Positions 8,601 to 13,704 of a stretch of DNA of 13,704 bases are shown here, piece by piece. Location: positions 1 to 13,704 of the forward strand of contig JASEGY010000051.1 in assembly GCA_030019105.1 (NCBI GenBank), given 5' to 3'. The DNA comes from a bacterium (lineage in GTDB: Bacteria > UBA9089 > JASEGY01). Made by a program: the position numbers and the translations under genes. Position 1 is the first letter of the stretch; every line of letters starts with the position of its first letter. The notes under the pieces are model-generated. The model worked only from the letters and a program-made list of their open reading frames with translations. It did no database searches and was not told where the DNA came from.

Positions 8601-8702
8601 AAAATCAAACTCATCCTGCGGCCCAAGGGCAAAGGCAGCCGAGGTGAAAAGCATCCCCAGCAAGAAGATTATTCCCCATATCTGTTTGACTTTTGAGTTC
8701 AA
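5670..8702 (-). CDS. Periplasmic TPR-repeat scaffold protein, about 26 repeats
   Basis: The product is 1010 residues. An N-terminal signal peptide (about 1-26, ending SAAFA) is followed almost wholly by tetratricopeptide repeats. I count about 26, each about 36-37 residues, recognisable by recurring AQYxLGxxxY and (F/Y)P-S turns, from about residue 32 to the end. The repeats resemble those of CpoB/YbgF and BamD, envelope proteins of the Tol-Pal and outer-membrane assembly systems, but it is several times longer than these. It probably forms a long superhelix that binds partner proteins in the periplasm. The start is TTG at 8702, with GGAGGAG 8 nt upstream, and places the signal peptide at the very N-terminus; no catalytic domain is seen. 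The coiled-coil gene follows after 12 nt, then the barrel gene and exbBD. No lipobox cysteine is present. Confidence 0.88.
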   Translation of the reverse strand: MNSKVKQIWGIIFLLGMLFTSAAFALGPQDEFDFARGLFRDGGYELAAKRFEFFLQHFPRHELASEAQYYLGECFYLQNRYDDALRQYRRLVEIYMESPLKPSGLSRMGDSLYQLGQLEEAISVYSRVIQDFSESSSAARSQYQIGECYFALGDYAKAKEAYNQVIALYSKSRYLDYAYYSLGRSFYEEGEFLQAIPAFSKVITVTESKDLAGEAQYYIGRCWYERGKLAEAETEFSTLLTQYPKHRFAPESQFMIGRSLFKRGEFKSAANEFSLLLKRFPDSNWADEAQYWLGESFYQLEDYPAAINAYQKVVITSPSSKFAPYSLYGIAFSHYQLSSFALAIPAFRELITNYPESPLVDRAYFQLARTYEAAERSDEAKKVYETIVYHYPSSKWYSEAEFALANILYEKEAYDTAAIIYSRILEHAPQFEQSDEVGYRLAWAKYKGKDYAGAVVEFKRLLDSSPESSLVGATHLMMGEAYFQLGETELARASYRQVLENFPESEWAINAQYGLAWSYYQKEEWDKAVPEYKVLLSKYPDSSQVIESLYAIGDCYLNLKDYKMSQEFYRKIVSEFPGSKLAPDAQYQVGWGFYKQEDFVRAKNAFSKLITEYPGSDKIPAAQYWLAWSQFRLSQFEEAMANFTKIILNYPDSSFTPEAQYRIGDALYNQGRYKAAKAEYEKVIKNYPKSLNLVRDASYQIGYCLYQMNQLGEAIEMYKDVLKKYPTKDVQLNADIQFKIAEAYYTQKKYKEAVAEFRALITKFPKSLSYIDALYWLGRSYLELDDYPQAVDTFRRLVKEDPKSEWAAESQFRVGSALAKQRRFAEAIPEFQKVVQVYSAREDLVVDALLNIANCYREQTDEKSAKRIYQQLMTQFPNTDGANLSKLQLGIWHHNQGDYDKADLLYRQVISDPKAPAKLAVEAQYRLGENFLVQGKLDQAIVEFLKVVYLHPEMAEWAANAQYQAALVYERQRQWQDAKRLYQLIVNTPQYQNLEQFKLAKERLFVLEKK

Positions 8703-8731
8703 TTTAATAACTCCTCCCTACTCGATAACCG

Positions 8732-9017
8732 GATTCTGTATCTTCTCAATAACTCAGGGTGAAGCTATACAGTTCCTTAGAAACCAGGTTTCTTCAAGAA
8801 ACCGGGACGGTTCATTTTCATCGTTTTTCCTGTGATTTCTTCCGGGCAACTTGTAGTCGCAGAGCTTGCTCTGCTAATCCTACTCAAGCAAAGCAAGCTT
8901 TGCTACTACAAACAGTTATCCACATACCCGCAAGCTTCACACTAAAGTGAACCATCCCAAGAAACCTGGTTTCTGCCCGCGCGTGGTTCTACCCCGGGAT
9001 ATTGAGAAGATACCAAA
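8732..9017. repeat. Concentric nested inverted-repeat element in 321-bp spacer
   Basis: The spacer between the short coiled-coil gene and the TPR gene has no gene but is a set of nested inverted repeats. From the outside inward: 8738-8751 with 9000-9013 (14/14), 8779-8794 with 8959-8974 (16/16), 8804-8818 with 8944-8958 (13/15), and 8851-8875 with 8887-8911 (22/25). Each of the innermost arms is itself nearly self-palindromic (GCAGAGCTTGCTCTGC at 8860-8875). 8732-8759 is also a copy of window bases 1-28. It could act as an attenuating or terminating hairpin after the clpC unit, or be a composite of repeat insertions. Confidence 0.85.
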
Positions 9018-9023
9018 TTCTCC

Positions 9024-9500
9024 CTACTTGATAATTCCGAGCAACTTGCCTAATATGTCCAGTACCTTAGGATTAGTGACAACTATCAAAGCTCCCAAGG
9101 CAAGGGAATGGAGCTTCATCTTCCATTCTAAACTGTTCATCTTAATATCTATACGAGATTCCAACTCCCGTATTTCAGCCCTGATTTGTTGTATGGCAGC
9201 TTCGAGCTTGTTTTCAACCCTTTGTATCTCAGCTCTAAGATTATGTATTTCAACTCCAAGATTACTTTCAACCTTTTGTATCTCAGTTCCAAGACTACTT
9301 TCAACCCCTTGTATCTCAGATCCAAGACTACTTTCAACCCTTTGTATCTCAGATCCAAGACTACTTTCAACCTTGGCCAGATCCAATTTAGTTACCGCGG
9401 TTTCCTCGACTTTTGAATCCACATAATCAAGGATAGCAACAGCCCCATCTTCTCCTACTTTTAGTTTCAGCTTCTCATAAACAGCTACAGCCAAATTCAT
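9024..9500 (-). CDS. Membrane-anchored coiled-coil protein (short paralogue), coupled to clpC
   Basis: This 158-residue protein is a paralogue of the protein at 4962-5657. The first 49 residues ([19 protein letters not shown]...) and the last 35 or so (KMKL..LALGALIVVTNP...LLGIIK) match closely, while the central hendecad region (about 44-118) is shorter and carries different repeat units (RVESSLGSEIQ type). The hydrophobic anchor is at about 129-143. The start is ATG at 9500, overlapping the clpC stop by 4 nt (ATGA), with an AAGGTGG-like site inside clpC; this implies translational coupling. No known clpC operon partner of this type comes to mind. A role as a membrane tether, adaptor or substrate scaffold is possible but unsupported beyond position. 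The function is unknown. Confidence 0.8.
   Translation of the reverse strand: MNLAVAVYEKLKLKVGEDGAVAILDYVDSKVEETAVTKLDLAKVESSLGSEIQRVESSLGSEIQGVESSLGTEIQKVESNLGVEIHNLRAEIQRVENKLEAAIQQIRAEIRELESRIDIKMNSLEWKMKLHSLALGALIVVTNPKVLDILGKLLGIIK
9229..9360. repeat. 33-bp tandem repeats inside the short coiled-coil gene
   Basis: Three well-conserved 33-bp units (9262-9294, 9295-9327, 9328-9360) with a divergent fourth at 9229-9261 encode 11-residue steps. The phase and unit length match those in the paralogue at 4962-5657, but the unit sequence differs, so each copy has expanded its own repeat. Confidence 0.85.
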
Positions 9501-11983
9501 TCTTTTCCACCTTCTTTTTCTTGTGGCGACTCTTCATCCTCAATAGCTTCCTTACCTTCAACCGGAGAGAAAATCAATTTATCTTCCTCCGGATCCTTAT
9601 CTGCCAGGATACCATCCCCTGGTTTAAACTTAGCTCTTAGTATTTCATCGGCCAGCGGGTCCTCAATGTATTTCTGGATAGCCCGGCGAAGGGGCCTCGC
9701 CCCATAAGCAGGGTCAAAACCTTTCCCTGCCAGGAAATCAACTCCTTCGGGCGTAAGTTCAAGTTCATGCTCCTGTTCAGCCAAACGTTCGCTTAACTGA
9801 TCCATCATTATATGAATGATCTGCTTAATTTCATCTTCACTCAAGGCATGGAAGACAATCACTTCATCAATTCGATTTAGAAATTCCGGGGTAAATACCT
9901 TCTTCATCTCTGAGGTGACCCGTTCTTTCATCTTCTCATAGCTTTGCTGAGCCTCTTCCGTGCGGAATCCTAAGCTGGATTTAGATACAATCTGCCTGGC
10001 ACCGATATTAGAGGTCATAATAATGACTGTATTCCTGAAATCCACCGTGTGCCCGAGATTATCAGCCAGATGACCGTCCTCAAAAACCTGAAGAAGGATA
10101 TTGTAGACATCCGGATGGGCCTTTTCGATCTCATCCAGAAGAATAACTGAATAAGGCTTACGTCTGACCTTTTCCGTTAATTCACCCCCTTCTTCATAGC
10201 CTACATATCCAGGTGGAGCTCCGACTAATCGAGAGACGGCAAATTTTTCCATAAATTCAGACATATCAATATGAATGAGGGCCTCGTCATCGTCAAAAAG
10301 GAATTCAGCTAGGGTTCTGGCCAGTTCTGTCTTACCTACGCCGGTCGGGCCAAGAAAGATAAAGGAGCCGGTCGGCCGTCTATGATCCTTCAGCCCGGTT
10401 CGAGCCCGGCGAATGGCCCTGGAAATAGCCGAGATGGCCTCATCCTGTCCGATAACTCTTTGGTGAAGCTCCTCCTCCATCCTTAATAACCGTTCTGTCT
10501 CTTTTTCTACTAACCTGAAAATCGGGATACCGGTTGCTTTAGAAACCACATCAGCAATATTCTCCTCCGTAATGACTGCTTCAACCGCAGTATGTTTCTC
10601 CTGCCACTCCTTTTTGGTTTCTTCCAGTTTATTTTTAAGCAAGCGTTCCTTATCCCGCAAGAAGGCTGCCTTTTCAAATTCCTGTGCCCTGATGGAGGAT
10701 TCTTTTTCTTTAGTTACCTGTTCTAATTCACGTTCCATATCCTTCATGTCAGGGGGCAGCGTAGTCGTGGCTAATCTGGCCTGAGCGCCAGCCTCATCAA
10801 TAAGATCAATGGCCTTATCCGGTAGAAAGCGGTCGGAAACATAACGATGAGAAAGCTTAGCAGCCGCCTCAATGGCTGAGTCCGTAATCTTTACCCGGTG
10901 GTGGGCCTCATATCGATCCCTGAGCCCTTTTAGTATCTCTACGGTATCCTCAACACTGGGCTCATCCACCATAATGCTTTGGAACCTGCGCTCCAGGGCC
11001 GCATCCCGCTCGAAATATTTCTTGTATTCATCAAGGGTAGTAGCGCCGACACACTGCAATTCACCCCTAGCCAAAGCCGGTTTGAGCATAGAGGAGGCAT
11101 CAATGGCCCCTTCCGCGGCTCCAGCGCCGACTAAGGTGTGTATCTCATCAATAAAGAGAATAATCTCGTTAGACTGTCTGATTTCGTTAACTACCCTCTT
11201 TAACCTTTCCTCGAATTCACCCCTGTATTTGGTTCCGGCCACCAAAGCCGCCAGGTCTAAAGAAACGACCCTCTTGTTCGCCAGGACTTCCGGGATCTGT
11301 CCACTAACGATTCGCTGGGCCAAACCTTCAATAATGGCTGTCTTGCCTACCCCTGGATCACCGATCAAGACCGGATTATTTTTGGTTCTCCTGGAAAGGA
11401 TTTGAATGACCCGGTCAACTTCATCTTTACGTCCGACCACAGGGTCGAGTTTATCCTCTTTACTCAATTGAGTCAGGTCTCTGGAAAAGGCGTCCAGCAC
11501 CGGGGTAGTGGTTTTCTTTTTACCTGTTGCGCCGCCGGCAGGAACAGCCCCGCCCAGCAACTTAGCAATCTCTGCCCGCACTGTATTCAGATCGGCTCCC
11601 ATTTGAATAAGGACTCTGGCCCCAACGCTTTCTCCTTCTTTGATCAAACCAAGTAAAAGATGCTCCGTACCAACATAGTTATGATTTAGCGCCCGGGCCT
11701 CTTCCACAGCTAATTCCAGAACACGTTTAGCATAAGGAGTAAAAGGGACATCCCCCAGAGTGAGCATGCTGCTTCCCTTGGGCACAACCTTTTCCACCTC
11801 AATCTTGAGACGCTCCGGATCAATCGCCAGGCTGTTCAGGACCTCAATAGCTACTCCGCCCCCTTCTCTGATCAGAGCAAGAAGGATATGTTCCGTCCCG
11901 AGATAATTATGGTTTAGTCTTTTTGCTTCTTCTTGAGCTAATCCTAAAATTTTTCTCGCCCGTTCAGTAAATCGTTCAAACAC
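9497..11983 (-). CDS. clpC: ClpC-type AAA+ chaperone, ATPase subunit of Clp protease
   Basis: This 828-residue, full-length ClpC unfolds proteins and feeds them to ClpP in the cytosol. Two Clp N-domain repeats are marked by NHNYLGTEH (24-32) and NHNYVGTEH (100-108). In AAA1, Walker A is GDPGVGKT (208-215) and Walker B ILFIDE (275-280). A UVR-like helical middle region lies at about 430-460, the hallmark of ClpC as against ClpA. In AAA2, Walker A is GPTGVGKT (545-552) and Walker B ILLDE (614-618). The ClpP-docking loop tripeptide LGF is at 671-673, so ClpP binding is expected. The C-terminal 40 residues are acidic. The start is GTG at 11983, with a strong TAAGGAGGT site 11 nt upstream. A promoter-like sequence lies at 12250-12280 across a leader of about 260 nt. 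The gene overlaps the downstream coiled-coil gene by 4 nt. No clpP or McsA/McsB/CtsR genes are in the window. Confidence 0.97.
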   Translation of the reverse strand: MFERFTERARKILGLAQEEAKRLNHNYLGTEHILLALIREGGGVAIEVLNSLAIDPERLKIEVEKVVPKGSSMLTLGDVPFTPYAKRVLELAVEEARALNHNYVGTEHLLLGLIKEGESVGARVLIQMGADLNTVRAEIAKLLGGAVPAGGATGKKKTTTPVLDAFSRDLTQLSKEDKLDPVVGRKDEVDRVIQILSRRTKNNPVLIGDPGVGKTAIIEGLAQRIVSGQIPEVLANKRVVSLDLAALVAGTKYRGEFEERLKRVVNEIRQSNEIILFIDEIHTLVGAGAAEGAIDASSMLKPALARGELQCVGATTLDEYKKYFERDAALERRFQSIMVDEPSVEDTVEILKGLRDRYEAHHRVKITDSAIEAAAKLSHRYVSDRFLPDKAIDLIDEAGAQARLATTTLPPDMKDMERELEQVTKEKESSIRAQEFEKAAFLRDKERLLKNKLEETKKEWQEKHTAVEAVITEENIADVVSKATGIPIFRLVEKETERLLRMEEELHQRVIGQDEAISAISRAIRRARTGLKDHRRPTGSFIFLGPTGVGKTELARTLAEFLFDDDEALIHIDMSEFMEKFAVSRLVGAPPGYVGYEEGGELTEKVRRKPYSVILLDEIEKAHPDVYNILLQVFEDGHLADNLGHTVDFRNTVIIMTSNIGARQIVSKSSLGFRTEEAQQSYEKMKERVTSEMKKVFTPEFLNRIDEVIVFHALSEDEIKQIIHIMMDQLSERLAEQEHELELTPEGVDFLAGKGFDPAYGARPLRRAIQKYIEDPLADEILRAKFKPGDGILADKDPEEDKLIFSPVEGKEAIEDEESPQEKEGGKE

Positions 11984-12050
11984 CTTTTCTATTTACCTCC
12001 TTAAAAATCCGGTAATAATCTGATTGGAGCACGGCAGCAAACTTAAGAAC

Positions 12051-12223
12051 TAAGCGTTCAGGTATCAGGTGTCAGGTGTCAGGTGTCAGGTGTCAGGTGT
12101 CAGGCATTAACTCCGTCCACCGTGTTCGTTGGCCATGTTCGTTTATACCTAATAGATCCTTATCCGGACACGGTAAACGGACACGAATCACGGTTAACCT
12201 GACTGCTGAGACCTGAATGCTTA
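12051..12223. repeat. MITE-like inverted-repeat insert in clpC leader
   Basis: The left end TAAGCGTTCAGGTATCAGG (from 12051) and the reverse complement of the right end, TAAGCATTCAGGTCTCAGC (up to 12223), match over 28 nt at 23 positions. Between them are the TCAGGTG tandem repeat and short degenerate repeats (GTGTTCGTT and GGACACG blocks). It lies between the clpC -10 box and the clpC start codon, so it would be transcribed as part of the leader. No transposase is encoded. Confidence 0.65.
12058..12104. repeat. 7-nt tandem repeat TCAGGTG, about 6.7 copies
   Basis: TCAGGTA at 12058-12064 is followed by five perfect TCAGGTG units (12065-12099) and a partial TCAGG (12100-12104). It is a short direct repeat, prone to slippage, inside the clpC leader. 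Confidence 0.95.
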
Positions 12224-12249
12224 CGTCCCTACTAACACACTACGTTACA

Positions 12250-12280
12250 ATTATACCACATCCTCCCCCCATTCTGTCAA
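12250..12280 (-). promoter_or_regulatory. Sigma70-type promoter for clpC (extended -10)
   Basis: Read on the minus strand, TTGACA (12275-12280) is followed after 19 nt by TATAAT (12250-12255), both full consensus. TGG directly before the -10 makes it an extended -10, which can offset the long 19-nt spacer. The expected start is near 12243, giving a leader of about 260 nt. No CIRCE or CtsR operator was seen. Confidence 0.65.
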
Positions 12281-12338
12281 GGAAAATCTTATTGGTTCAG
12301 CAATTTTCATTTAATCCTGGGGTGTGGACTATTTTTAC

Positions 12339-12367
12339 TTGACAAAAGTGGTTGCCTATGTTATAGT
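12339..12367 (+). promoter_or_regulatory. Sigma70-type promoter for the nuo operon
   Basis: TTGACA (12339-12344), a 17-nt spacer and TATAGT (12362-12367) form a near-consensus housekeeping promoter about 77 nt before the nuoA start. The expected transcript start is near 12374. Confidence 0.8.
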
Positions 12368-12385
12368 AATCCTGCTTTTTGGCAT

Positions 12386-12399
12386 CTGGTAATTACCAG
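12386..12399. promoter_or_regulatory. 14-bp palindrome, possible operator of nuo promoter
   Basis: CTGGTAATTACCAG is a perfect 7+7 dyad, located about 12 nt downstream of the predicted nuo transcript start. A repressor bound here would block early elongation. The regulator is unknown; chance occurrence is possible. Confidence 0.4.
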
Positions 12400-12444
12400 T
12401 TGATTTTCAGCTGCCGATGGCCGGTTATGTGAGGAGTGATGTTT

Positions 12445-12819
12445 ATGCCTGTGGGTTATGGATATGTAGTTCTTTTTATGGTGGTGGGAGCTTTTATGGT
12501 GCTGGGCGCTTTCATTGGCAACTGGCTTTTGGCCCCCTCTAAGCCTACCCAACGTAAATCCTCTACCTATGAATGCGGTATTATCCCTACCGGGGAAGGC
12601 TGGATTCAATATAATGTTCGCTATTATCTTTTTGCCCTGATTTTTCTCATCTTTGATGTCGAGACTGTTTTCCTTATCCCCTGGGCAGTAGTCTTTAGAA
12701 GAGCTGAAGACCTGGGAATTTCTCCTGTTGTGGCCTTTGTGGAAATGGGTATCTTCATCTTTATTCTGCTGGTAGGGCTGGCTTATGCCTGGCGGAAAGG
12801 GGTGTTACGATGGGTTTAG
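12445..12819 (+). CDS. nuoA: NADH-quinone oxidoreductase subunit A (NuoA)
   Basis: This 124-residue membrane subunit of respiratory complex I lies at the junction with the quinone-binding site. Three membrane segments (about 6-29, 61-82 and 97-116) are seen. The conserved loop TYECGIIP (41-48), with the loop cysteine C44, and the DVE motif (71-73) in the second segment are intact. The start is taken as ATG 12445, because AGGAG (12432-12436) is 8 nt upstream; GTG 12436 and ATG 12439 are in frame but overlap or crowd this site. nuoB overlaps its end by 10 nt. Transcription is expected from the promoter at 12339-12367. Confidence 0.96.
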   Translation: MPVGYGYVVLFMVVGAFMVLGAFIGNWLLAPSKPTQRKSSTYECGIIPTGEGWIQYNVRYYLFALIFLIFDVETVFLIPWAVVFRRAEDLGISPVVAFVEMGIFIFILLVGLAYAWRKGVLRWV

Positions 12820-13310
12820 TCACGGATAATGTATTGCCAACTGTATATCGGCTGCCTGGTGGTCAAATTATTACCACTACAGCCGATTTTGTTATTAATT
12901 GGGCCAGACGTTCCTCTCTTTGGCCGATGACCTTTGGTCTGGCTTGTTGCGCCATCGAGATGATGTGTACCGGCGCCTCCAGGTATGACCTTGACCGGTT
13001 TGGGGCCGGGGTCTTTCGTCCCTCTCCCAGACAGTCGGACGTGATGATTGTGGCTGGAACTCTAACCTACAAGATGGCCCCTATCCTGGAGATGCTTTAC
13101 GATCAGATGCCGGAGCCTAAGTGGGTAATTGCTATGGGTAGTTGTGCCGGTTCGGGAGGTGTATTTAACACCTATAGTGTTGTTCAGGGTGTGGACCGGA
13201 TTATTCCGGTAGATGTCTATGTTCCGGGTTGTCCACCCCGGCCGGAAGCCCTGATGTATGGCTTGATGAAGCTTCAGGATAAGATCAAGAAGGATTCGGT
13301 GATTAAATAA
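12810..13310 (+). CDS. nuoB: NADH-quinone oxidoreductase subunit B (NuoB)
   Basis: This 166-residue peripheral-arm subunit of complex I carries the N2 [4Fe-4S] cluster that passes electrons to quinone. The four cluster cysteines are visible: adjacent C46 and C47 in [12 protein letters not shown]112 in [10 protein letters not shown], and C141 in VPGCPPRPE. The length and N-terminus are normal for bacterial NuoB (PSST). The start is ATG 12810 inside the end of nuoA, implying translational coupling. In most operons nuoC or a nuoCD fusion follows directly; here the next reading frame is a DUF5618-like gene, so nuoC must lie elsewhere or further downstream. Confidence 0.97.
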   Translation: MGLVTDNVLPTVYRLPGGQIITTTADFVINWARRSSLWPMTFGLACCAIEMMCTGASRYDLDRFGAGVFRPSPRQSDVMIVAGTLTYKMAPILEMLYDQMPEPKWVIAMGSCAGSGGVFNTYSVVQGVDRIIPVDVYVPGCPPRPEALMYGLMKLQDKIKKDSVIK

Positions 13311-13337
13311 TTGCGGGTTGGGGAAGGTATATTTACA

Positions 13338-13704
13338 ATGCCGAAAGAAGCGATTAGATATTTACAGAACGCCAAAGAGATACTGAAGGGTATCCCTATT
13401 GAGGAGAACACATACACGGATATAAAGCCGGTAAGGGAAGCCTTTGGAACTGCCTATCTTGCAGTGTTGGAAGCAATTAACGAAGCTCTAATAAAAAGAG
13501 GACTTACCAAGAAAGAGCTGCCAAAGTCAGTGGATGCATACAGAACGGCGCTGAGAAAGCACCTGGTAGTTCATGATGGAAAGCTTCTGAGGGAGTTTGA
13601 GAAACTCTACGATGCCTTACACCTAGCCGGATATTATAGAGGCCTGATATATACTATTACCCCGCAACATTTGCGTTGTGCGCGAGAATGTTACGATTGC
13701 GGAT
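13338..13704 (+). CDS. DUF5618-like small helical protein (runs off window)
   Basis: An open frame from ATG 13338 continues to the window edge (122 residues so far). A GGGGAAGG site at 13320-13327 lies 10 nt upstream. The sequence matches my recollection of DUF5618 proteins: MPKEAIRYLQNAKEIL at the start, YTDIKPVREAFGTAYLAVLEAI (about 26-47), GLTKKELPKSVDAYRTAL (about 55-72) and FEKLYDALHLAGYYRGL (about 87-103). The fold is likely an all-helical bundle, perhaps HEPN-like; function is unknown. After YYRGLIY, the remaining residues (TITPQHLRCARECYDCG) are cysteine-rich and unlike the expected charged helix, so the C-terminus may be altered by a frameshift or repeat insertion near ATTGCGGAT. Its 27-nt gap to nuoB suggests it is read from the nuo transcript. 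Confidence 0.6.
   Translation, partial: MPKEAIRYLQNAKEILKGIPIEENTYTDIKPVREAFGTAYLAVLEAINEALIKRGLTKKELPKSVDAYRTALRKHLVVHDGKLLREFEKLYDALHLAGYYRGLIYTITPQHLRCARECYDCG

Larger units (their letters stand above)
11984..12444. other. Divergent clpC / nuoA intergenic region
   Basis: This 461-bp spacer holds no recognisable gene. It contains, from left to right, the clpC ribosome-binding site (11995-12003), an inverted-repeat-bounded insert (12051-12223) with a 7-nt tandem repeat, the clpC promoter (12250-12280), the nuo promoter (12339-12367), a 14-bp palindrome (12386-12399) and the nuoA ribosome-binding site (12431-12436). Confidence 0.8.

Noticed and set aside
12058..12104. CRISPR-like array
   Set aside because: The units are 7 nt in direct tandem with no spacers.
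11984..12300. CIRCE or CtsR heat-shock operators upstream of clpC
   Set aside because: Neither the TTAGCACTC inverted repeat nor the GGTCAAA heptads could be found.
12436..12444. Upstream nuoA starts at GTG 12436 or ATG 12439
   Set aside because: They overlap or crowd the AGGAG site; ATG 12445 has the right spacing.

Overview
The window looks like chromosomal DNA of an uncultured Gram-negative (diderm) bacterium. It encodes an ExbB/ExbD pair, an outer-membrane barrel with a TonB-receptor-type C-terminus, several signal peptides, a ClpC-type (not ClpA-type) AAA+ chaperone and the start of a respiratory complex I operon. Short dispersed palindromic repeats fill the spacers, as is common in candidate-phylum genomes. 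I cannot name the phylum from this sequence alone.

Layout. (1) At 86-841 (+) lies a stand-alone KaiC/RadA-like ATPase. It converges on 930-1889 (-), an AT-rich Rpn/PD-(D/E)XK transposase-like nuclease; a small inverted-repeat element separates the two. (2) A long minus-strand block runs from 8702 down to 2078: a 26-repeat periplasmic TPR protein, a membrane-anchored 11-residue-repeat coiled-coil protein, a plug-less TonB-receptor-like barrel, ExbB and ExbD. The last two overlap by 4 nt. (3) A second minus-strand unit reads from a promoter near 12250-12280 through clpC into a shorter paralogue of the coiled-coil protein, coupled to clpC by an ATGA overlap. (4) Divergently, a near-consensus promoter at 12339-12367 drives nuoA-nuoB (overlapping by 10 nt), followed by a DUF5618-like gene that runs off the window where nuoC might be expected.

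How the parts may fit together. ExbB/ExbD use the proton gradient of the inner membrane to power outer-membrane events. The barrel, the large TPR scaffold and the coiled-coil protein encoded with them suggest an envelope-spanning complex. The same coiled-coil family is encoded directly behind clpC, which hints that these anchored rods may have a proteostasis or scaffold role; this is inference only.

The spacers 3094-3285, 8703-9023 and 11984-12444 are rich in nested inverted repeats and a 7-nt tandem repeat. No rRNA, tRNA or CRISPR array was recognised.
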